From Nitrospinia bacterium (GTDB taxonomy: Bacteria > Nitrospinota > Nitrospinia > Nitrospinales > JAJDAT01): a DNA stretch of 64,000 nt. The notes beneath the pieces are model-generated. The model saw nothing but the letters and a program-made list of their open reading frames with translations. It did not search any database and was not told where the DNA came from. A program made the position numbers and the translations under genes. The DNA is taken from assembly GCA_029261715.1 (NCBI GenBank), contig JAJDAT010000038.1:1-64000 (forward strand), written 5' to 3'. Positions 48,201-53,972 of the stretch are shown here, one piece after another. Within the stretch, counting starts at the first letter, position 1; each line of letters opens with the position of its first letter.

Positions 48201-49907
48201 CAAATGACTGATTTGAACGATGTTTTGTCGGCCTGGGGTTGCAAAATTAGTCCGACTAAACGTTTCGTTTGAATTAAAGGTGACCGATCCGCCATTTAAG
48301 CTCAAAGCATTATTTATTACGACCCCTGTTGCGGACATAAGATCTAAAGTTAAAGCCCCAACTGTTGAGGTGATGGTGTTGTTGATCGTGATACCGCCTG
48401 CGGCATCCAAGGTCAATGTGGAGTCGCCACCAGAAGTTTTAAGGATAGCCGATGTGAGAAGAATGTTACCTTCCCCTGCTCCATTATTATTTGATTGGAT
48501 TTTTACGCTAGTTCCGTTATTAAGAGCTGCGTTGATGATAGCCACATCTACTTTATTACCGCCAGTTAATGCTGCGTTGCTTAAACTATCGACAATTTCA
48601 ATATCAAACGGATCTAACAACCATTCTCCAGGTTTACCAAATGGAGCTGAAACATCAGCCGCTTGGGTGACCGCTAAGGTTTGTTTGCCTGATGTTTCGA
48701 CAAAACCGCCATCGCCGCCAAAAGCTCCTCCTCTAGCGTATATTTTGCCAAAAGCGTCGGTTCTTTCATCGGCCCATAAAATAACTTTACCGCCATTGCC
48801 ATTATTAGTGGCGTCTGCATAGATTTGAGAATCAACGTCAAAGTAATTATTCCTGGCGTTTATTACAGACCCTTTGCCTTGATAATCGCCACCGATCAAG
48901 ACTGTGCCCCCGCCATTAAAGCCTGAAGCAAATATTCTAGCTTTTTCCAAAATCACTTCGTCGCCTAAAACGTGAACCGTTCCACCCGTTTGTCCTGAGT
49001 CCAGACCGGAAGAGTTAAGTCTCCCTGAGACTTTGACTTTACCTTCGTTACCACCATTTAGAATGATGTCACCGCGTTTTTTTATGGCTGTCTTTGCTTC
49101 AATTATTCCAGATACGTTAATGGCATGATCAACAATGTCCCGCGCTGCATTGGTTTGAAGATATACTTGACCTCCGTCAGCGTTGATAGTTCCAGATTGA
49201 TCCACTAAAGAAGATATTGGGTTGCCATCTTCTCCATAGACCTTTTCGAGAACTTTACCTTCAACTCCAAGGGTGATTAGGTTATCCCCATAGAGATCTA
49301 AGGTAAACTGATTAGAGGAAGCTAGTCCTACCCGCCCTAACCTGGCATTAATGATTCCTGAGTTTTCGACTCCTGGAGCTACAAAAGCTAAGAGTCCAGC
49401 ATTGCCTATATTGATGGTTCCGCGATTGACTATTCTGGCTGAAGGGTTCCCGGGGATATTAAAATGAAACCGATTAGCAAGAAAATCCTGGTTACGAATA
49501 TTGTTGGTTGTAGCGACTAATCCATGAACATCTACCCTAGAGTTTCGACCAAACACGACTCCATTAGGATTGATCAACATAAGTCGACCGTTGGAAGAGA
49601 GCTTTCCAAAGATATCCGAACGTTGACCACCTGTTACTCTACTTAGATTAAGTGAGTCAGAAGACGGCATTTGAAAATGAGCGTGTTCGTCTTCTGCAAT
49701 ATTAAACGAATGCCAATCGATGATTGCTTTATTGGTGGATTGATTGACATCTAACCGTTTAGGATTGATCTTATTTAGCTGAACGTCGCCGGAACGGACA
49801 TTACCGTCCTGAGGTAAAGCAAAAACGGTAGGTGCAAATAAAATAAGAGCGGCAATAAAACTTAAATACCTTGCGGTTATTTTATGTAAGGATATTAGTT
49901 TAAACAT
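45267..49907 (-). CDS. Two-partner secretion exoprotein (TpsA), filamentous haemagglutinin-like
   Basis: 1546 residues. A signal peptide (about 1-31, ending TVFALPQDG) precedes the TPS domain, which is recognised by the partner transporter: SNGRLMLINPNGVVFGRNS near residue 110 is the diagnostic NPNG motif and RVTGGQRSDIFGKL precedes it. A long right-handed beta-helix rich in N/S/G/T follows to about residue 1200, then a low-complexity tail (about 1280-1480) of repeated NANISG and ARISGG elements and a charged C-terminal segment (MREMRNRLVANTATER...). No toxin domain is visible at the C-terminus, so I call an adhesin. Its TpsB is upstream on the same strand. Confidence 0.9.
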   Translation of the reverse strand: MFKLISLHKITARYLSFIAALILFAPTVFALPQDGNVRSGDVQLNKINPKRLDVNQSTNKAIIDWHSFNIAEDEHAHFQMPSSDSLNLSRVTGGQRSDIFGKLSSNGRLMLINPNGVVFGRNSRVDVHGLVATTNNIRNQDFLANRFHFNIPGNPSARIVNRGTINIGNAGLLAFVAPGVENSGIINARLGRVGLASSNQFTLDLYGDNLITLGVEGKVLEKVYGEDGNPISSLVDQSGTINADGGQVYLQTNAARDIVDHAINVSGIIEAKTAIKKRGDIILNGGNEGKVKVSGRLNSSGLDSGQTGGTVHVLGDEVILEKARIFASGFNGGGTVLIGGDYQGKGSVINARNNYFDVDSQIYADATNNGNGGKVILWADERTDAFGKIYARGGAFGGDGGFVETSGKQTLAVTQAADVSAPFGKPGEWLLDPFDIEIVDSLSNAALTGGNKVDVAIINAALNNGTSVKIQSNNNGAGEGNILLTSAILKTSGGDSTLTLDAAGGITINNTITSTVGALTLDLMSATGVVINNALSLNGGSVTFNSNETFSRTNFATPGRQNIVQISHLSGAALPAAAHVSGTPGGLVHLSGNQNTTNTSAGHGTSITLSGVSVSTSGGSVTFQDGVTLTSGTVGINSSDGNITFNDTLKGTQNLTLSAGSGAVTFNGFVGGGELLTGLTLNASSAVFNDNAAFTGDVTITVDNGLEINGNWTNAASSKIVTIIADSGKDGSGSFTLGSSANFMGVGGTTLDIKAADVDIQGNLSASFIDFERNSVGSIGVGNATGNMTISGEEIGRITADTFHIRNGGDGDRIINVDGVQFSQTDQITNFRFGLTSTDGGNSSGVRTLNFLNAPSFFSSRKLLLITSRFFNDLNFNTSVSTLGRISATAENINITGNSIVKADVFPGDTRREVIKFLLGGKLTMSANSQIDSGAGNIVLSASNGMTLGLLKTTSSGQSSSEGDIAISLITGSGGVRDADLDGSLDIFVPNGTLKMNGEGGFGTFENPIEFNAGSLDIPSSQDFSSASVLANQTFTTTFGQSLQTITTSRTFRTTSESLSLASFSPVFNTGNNPITAISGYIPSLRPLVTNVFSQSFSLIETTTTTTSFTSTLLASGSSNIQFGNLLALDGLNSSLGTDLFSQVSRSDSGVQNISNFGLQSLVQTSTVSSLTLRTTLTRNSQFQSFGLGSPQFGGRIPIGTRSLGTVRTIGGGIATCLLSPSGSVRAVNVLADSNGGVNNQNNFTNVGLDFTSSNQNRNTSTTTPNTSQNTNTDNFGDDTSVGARISGRSTPTGNANISGSTTSVGARISGGETPNINANISGISTSVETRISGSSTPTENTTSAGNTNVTGSGFGVTTSPDSNADARISGGSTPTGNANISGSTTSVGARISGGETPNINANISGISTSVETRISGSDTQTINANISGNTTPSTNLNLGSRTNDRSLNNPDQFQENANAEQRSIDARISGNETPGQTRSDASTNSQNLDSQMREMRNRLVANTATERQNNQSNNTSEQTLQQRMSNLYSRIVGRNRTNSEDETDN
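45654..46055 (-). repeat. Two 153-bp direct repeats in the adhesin tail (249-bp offset)
   Basis: Bases 45654-45806 and 45903-46055 are almost identical (only about five differences by eye), separated by a 96-base unique stretch. They encode the repeated NANISG / SVGARISGG / ETPNINANISG segments. The offset of 249 is a multiple of three, so copy gain or loss would keep the frame and change tail length. Confidence 0.9.
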
Positions 49908-50143
49908 TAAATATTTTAGAGTCCAAGTTTGAATATTGGCAATTCCTTAGCGCTATTTTATATATGTGCAAAACTCGATCCATTCTATTTTTTAATTAAT
50001 TTCTCTTTTAAAATCAAACTCTTAAATATCTCTTGTTGTCACCTTGGATGAAACTCTATGTTTTTCGTTTTGACAAAAAATGACTACACATAGACTTTTT
50101 CTGTTTCAGTTTCTGGTTTCACCTTATTCTATTGATTCTTTAT

Positions 50144-51835
50144 TTAATTAAACCTAGAAGCCATACTAAAAAAGAACCTCGGATCTTTATTATCTTCTGA
50201 ACCAATTCTTCGAGCTAGAGGTAGATCTAATTCCGCGTATCCAGAAATCATTTCATTTATATTAAATCGAACCCCCGTTCCTATTGCATCTATACCCTCA
50301 CGTGCTTTTGTATTATCTCCAGGATCCTTGTTCCAAACAGTCCCATAATCGTAGAATGAATAGATTTGGTAGTCTGGATAATTTTCTTCGTCATCTCTAA
50401 ATCCATACTGCAATTCTAACTTAAGGGCTATTCCTTGCTCTCCAGTTATTTCTGAAGAATCGTAGGCTCGAACAAACTGAGACCCTCCCACTCCAAACTC
50501 TTGAGAGGATAAAAGATTATCTAATGAATACTGCCAATTCATTGCTCCTAAGAAAGAAAGCCCTCCTTTTATATTTTGTAGCCTCGTCAATGTTCCTGAA
50601 AATTTAGTGAAATCAGATTTGCCATCGGCACGAGATAAGTTAGCCGATCCGCTTTGATTGGCGCTTAAAATATCTAATCCTTGACTAAGGTCAATGGACA
50701 TTAAGTTGATTCCTCGAAATTTATCCACAAAGTCGAAAGATGTTCCTAGAGTAAGAATACGTAAACTATCGTCTGCAGAAATGTTCCCTAATAGATCAGT
50801 TTCAGAGTCTTGGCCTGAAAACCCAAAACTAAGGTTTAGGTTCATTTCTCTGGATCTGATAACAGGATGAAATAAGGAGCCTGATATACTGATACTGTCG
50901 CCTTCAATATCTAAAGCTTCTAGCGTAGATCCTGGTTGTGAAAAGCTGGAAGTTAATGAACCGACAAAGCGCGTTCCTTCATAGGAAATGGCGTCCTGAT
51001 AAGTAAAGTTGAAAAACTGTAACTCGTTCAATTGTGTTGTAAATATCGATTGAAAACCGAATTGTCCGGTTTCTCTAATTGGAGAATAAAGATTTGCGCC
51101 AACTGTCGCTTGAAATGGACCATTGAACCTATTTCCTCTATTATCCATTCCCAAATTAGCATCCCAATGCTTTTTGCTAAGAATAACTTTTAATTGAGAT
51201 GCCCCTGGTTGATCGGGTGATGGCGTAATCACTGTTTTTATTTTTATTCCCGGTAGGTCGCCAAATAGTAATAAATACCGTTCCATTACTTTGGTGTTTA
51301 AAGGGCGCGATTTTAAGATTTTCTTTGAATAGATATCAAAAATTTTTCTTTTATTTTTGAAATCACCTTCTAAATTCACTTTATTGATATAACCTTCAAC
51401 GATTTTGATTTTAGCGATACCGTTTCGAATATTCTGGGCAGGTACATAGGCTCGAGATAAGATATAGCCATCGTTGCGGTATTTTGCAGTGATTTTGTCT
51501 GCTAATTTATATAGTGTAAATAAGGATATGGTGCGCTTTCGATAGTGTTTTTCTAACTTTTTAAATAAAGTGTTTCTATATATGGAATAACCTTCAAATT
51601 CTACTTTATATATAAAGAACCTAAACCTCATTAAGTCATCGCGAGCGGCTTTAGCCTTATCTAAAGTAGTTTGAGGTTTTTTGAAGTCGGATCTAGGAAT
51701 TTGAGGCGTTTGGAACCGTTTTTTAAAACGGTCTTGTTCTACTGTTTTGGGCACAGCTATTTGCGCCCAAGATTCACCAATCCCGCCGAGAAGAAAGACA
51801 GATAAAAGAATTCCAATTTTAATCCCACCAGTCAT
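50144..51835 (-). CDS. TpsB outer-membrane transporter (ShlB/FhaC/HecB family)
   Basis: 563 residues. Signal peptide (residues 1-25, IGILLSVFLLGGIGESWAQ), then a POTRA-type region (FRFFIYKVEFEGYSIYR..., LADKITAKYRNDGYILSRAYVP) ending KIKIVEGYINKVNLEG, then the VILSKKHWDANLGMDNRGNRFNGPFQA start of the 16-strand barrel, and a C-terminal strand ending RFFFSMASRFN with a terminal aromatic. It exports the TpsA protein encoded 236 bases downstream on the same strand. No other secretion gene is nearby. Confidence 0.95.
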   Translation of the reverse strand: MTGGIKIGILLSVFLLGGIGESWAQIAVPKTVEQDRFKKRFQTPQIPRSDFKKPQTTLDKAKAARDDLMRFRFFIYKVEFEGYSIYRNTLFKKLEKHYRKRTISLFTLYKLADKITAKYRNDGYILSRAYVPAQNIRNGIAKIKIVEGYINKVNLEGDFKNKRKIFDIYSKKILKSRPLNTKVMERYLLLFGDLPGIKIKTVITPSPDQPGASQLKVILSKKHWDANLGMDNRGNRFNGPFQATVGANLYSPIRETGQFGFQSIFTTQLNELQFFNFTYQDAISYEGTRFVGSLTSSFSQPGSTLEALDIEGDSISISGSLFHPVIRSREMNLNLSFGFSGQDSETDLLGNISADDSLRILTLGTSFDFVDKFRGINLMSIDLSQGLDILSANQSGSANLSRADGKSDFTKFSGTLTRLQNIKGGLSFLGAMNWQYSLDNLLSSQEFGVGGSQFVRAYDSSEITGEQGIALKLELQYGFRDDEENYPDYQIYSFYDYGTVWNKDPGDNTKAREGIDAIGTGVRFNINEMISGYAELDLPLARRIGSEDNKDPRFFFSMASRFN

Positions 51836-52037
51836 TAACGATATTACCCTTAAATTTACAAACCGCTATATCATCCAAAACTGAGCGAATTGAATGGACC
51901 CCAACGGGCTTAACGGCGGTTTTTTTGAATAACTTAGCTCTAGATTAATTAAAAATTAAGCGGGGAAAGGAAAACATGAAAGATAAAGGAAGGTTTGAAC
52001 CCTATTCAAACACTGTAATAGGAGTTTAGTGAGTTTT

Positions 52038-52265
52038 TTAACTACCTGTATTCCAAACAAAGTTTGCGTGATATCCGTAAATGAACATCCAAGCTGTTAT
52101 ACCTAAGCCTGCAAACATACATAACATCCAAGCTTTACTACTATTTTTATCTAAGTTTCTTTTGGTCTCATAGACAAAGGAAGAATGAATCAGCATTCCC
52201 ATAAAAAAAGAGATGATTAAATAAGACACGAATAAAACTATAAAAATAGCTGGAGTTATCTGCAC
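52038..52265 (-). CDS. Small two-helix membrane protein
   Basis: 75 residues with two hydrophobic helices (about 5-28, AIFIVLFVSYLIISFFMGMLI, and 44-63, AWMLCMFAGLGITAWMFIYGY) joined by a basic loop VYETKRNLDKNSSK. No family recognised. It precedes tpsB on the same strand (202-base gap). Function unknown; existence rests on a coherent frame and helix pattern. Confidence 0.5.
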   Translation of the reverse strand: MQITPAIFIVLFVSYLIISFFMGMLIHSSFVYETKRNLDKNSSKAWMLCMFAGLGITAWMFIYGYHANFVWNTGS

Positions 52266-52479
52266 AAAAAAAGCCTAGCCTTCAGTGGTTTATCATAATA
52301 GAAGCATACAGTAAGTTAGTCAAAAATAATGTTTTTGTCAAATATTTAATAGTAAAATAAATTATTTCTAGGTTTTTAATTAGATTTTATTTTTTTAAAA
52401 TATTATTCATAGTCAGATATAATTATGCTAGATCAAATATTTAAATGACTAATTACTTATATTCTTAAGAAATGTAGTG

Positions 52480-52491
52480 ACAAACGTTTGT
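52480..52491 (+). promoter_or_regulatory. 12-bp perfect palindrome upstream of the effector cassette
   Basis: acaaacgtttgt reads the same on both strands and lies about 55 bases before the GTG start of the first cassette gene, inside the 280-base gap between divergent genes. Position and symmetry suit a dimeric repressor or activator site, but in AT-rich DNA a palindrome of this length can occur by chance. Confidence 0.3.
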
Positions 52492-52545
52492 TGTTAAAAT
52501 TGAAAATCCTTTTTTTAAGAAAACTTTGATTAGGTAGAAACATTT

Positions 52546-52923
52546 GTGCTAACCCTCAGCGATAAACAACTTGAAGTCTTAAGGCAAAGCATGCCCAAAA
52601 ACTTTGAAGATCGAATGGTCAATCATCTCTATAAATGCTTTTCTGGTCCATGCAAGAAAATAGGAGAACTTCAAGTTCGAAAGGCTATTCAACACGGAAT
52701 AGAACGTACTAAAAAATATGGCATCATCTCCCAACGCGATATCTGTAAATATCTCAATATCATGTTTGTCTTCGGAAAAGATTTCGATACGAATCCCAAC
52801 TTCTCTTGGGCTCGAAAAATTTTAAGTAACCCCTCTTCTCATAGCCCCAGTTGGGTTATTAAAGACCTATACGATGCCGCTATTCAAAATGCCGATGATG
52901 GCCAAGGTTATGATTCTCAATAA
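52546..52923 (+). CDS. Conserved protein of VgrG/effector-linked cassettes (first gene)
   Basis: 125 residues from GTG 52546. LTLSDKQLEVLRQSMPKNFEDRMVNHLYKCF, then QVRKAIQHGIERTKKYGIISQRDICKYLNIMFVFGKDFDTN and SWARKILSNP, match an uncharacterised family that I recall next to contractile-injection (type VI/VgrG) effector genes in proteobacteria and myxobacteria. No enzyme motif. The following genes at 52938 and 53276 are the usual companions. Role (adaptor or chaperone for loading) is inference. Confidence 0.7.
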   Translation: MLTLSDKQLEVLRQSMPKNFEDRMVNHLYKCFSGPCKKIGELQVRKAIQHGIERTKKYGIISQRDICKYLNIMFVFGKDFDTNPNFSWARKILSNPSSHSPSWVIKDLYDAAIQNADDGQGYDSQ

Positions 52924-52937
52924 AAAATAAAAATATT

Positions 52938-53249
52938 ATGTCAAACGGAGATAACGCAACAGCATTAAATAATGGCTCTGCTGAAGCGGAGGAAGAATTT
53001 TCTGACAAACCAGTCGACAATACTGGCCAAAGCTGTGCGTGCCAACAAAAAACTTGGATTGAAATTCTATTGGTTGGAGAAGACGACAAACCCATCCCAG
53101 GAGAAAAATATCAAATTGAATTTTTAGACGGCACAAAAAAGGAAGGAACTTTAGATGATAGCGGAAAGGCTCGTGTCGAGGAACTTAAAAAAGAAGATTG
53201 TAGAATCACCTTCCCTAATCTCGATCAAGACGCTTGGGAAGGAATATGA
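52938..53249 (+). CDS. Beta-domain companion protein of effector cassette
   Basis: 103 residues from ATG 52938, 14 bases after the previous stop. An acidic, disordered N-terminus holds CACQQKTW; then WIEILLVGEDDKPIPGEKYQIEFLDG...GTLDDSGKARVEEL is a small Ig-like/carboxypeptidase-regulatory-type beta fold, ending ITFPNLDQDAWEGI. That exact layout (Cys pair, TWIEI, PGEKY, TLDDSG, FPNLD--AW) is what I recall in VgrG-linked loci. Probably a structural adaptor; no enzyme residues visible. Confidence 0.72.
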   Translation: MSNGDNATALNNGSAEAEEEFSDKPVDNTGQSCACQQKTWIEILLVGEDDKPIPGEKYQIEFLDGTKKEGTLDDSGKARVEELKKEDCRITFPNLDQDAWEGI

Positions 53250-53275
53250 AATAAAGATTAATCAAGCTAAAACAG

Positions 53276-53962
53276 ATGACTGAAAGCGAATCTGCATCAG
53301 AAAATAGCGAACTGGCTTCTATAGGTCCAAAAGGAAAAGGAGACTATATCGTTAAAGAGGGAGACTCTATTGAAAGCATCGCTTTTGAAAAAGGTTTGTT
53401 GCCTCAAAAAATTTGGGATTTGCACGATAATGAAGAACTTAAAAAAGCAAGAAAGGATCAAAATATTCTTTTAAAAGGAGACAAACTAACCATTCCTGAT
53501 TTACAAATTAAACAGGAGACAAGGCCCACGGGTAAAAGCCACAAATTTCGTCGAAAAGCCGTTCCTTCTATGTTTCGGTTGCAGCTTTTTATAAATGGAA
53601 GCCCTCGGGCCAATGAAGAATACACCTTATCTATTGCGGGAAAAGAAACAAAAAAAGAAACGGACGATAAAGGAGTTTTAGAAAGTTTTGTGAAGCCTAA
53701 CGTACAGTCGGCAGAATTGAAAATTGGTAATGACATTTATGAGCTAAAATTTGGAGAATTGAATCCAATTACCGAAATATCAGGCTTTCAACAGAGATTA
53801 AACAACCTTGGTTTTAATTGTGGACCTAACGACGGGGAGTTTGGTCTTAAAACAAAAAAAGGGATGAATGAATTTCAAAGTATGTTTGATCTACCCGTAA
53901 CTGAAGAAATTAATGATGAAACGATAAATAAACTTGAAACCATTCACGATAAAAAACGTTAG
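53276..53962 (+). CDS. LysM + peptidoglycan-binding domain protein of effector cassette
   Basis: 228 residues from ATG 53276. A LysM domain at about 20-75 (YIVKEGDSIESIAFEKGLLPQKIWDLHDN), a spacer with KSHKFRRKAVPSMFRLQLFINGSPRANEEYTLSIAG, and a C-terminal peptidoglycan-binding domain (about 165-222, ISGFQQRLNNLGFNCGPNDGEFGLKTKKGMNEFQ). Found typically between the beta-domain protein and a variable large gene in injection-linked loci. It would bind cell wall or tail components and help deliver or dock the cargo; no signal peptide. Effector follows 10 bases later. Confidence 0.82.
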   Translation: MTESESASENSELASIGPKGKGDYIVKEGDSIESIAFEKGLLPQKIWDLHDNEELKKARKDQNILLKGDKLTIPDLQIKQETRPTGKSHKFRRKAVPSMFRLQLFINGSPRANEEYTLSIAGKETKKETDDKGVLESFVKPNVQSAELKIGNDIYELKFGELNPITEISGFQQRLNNLGFNCGPNDGEFGLKTKKGMNEFQSMFDLPVTEEINDETINKLETIHDKKR

Positions 53963-53972
53963 GTAACAGATT

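Noticed and set aside
45649-48822. Several plus-strand open frames opposite the adhesin gene (proline- and valine-rich)
   Set aside because: These are antisense shadows of the Gly/Ser/Thr-rich adhesin; their repetitive PPEI and LPDI segments mirror the repeat DNA on the coding strand.
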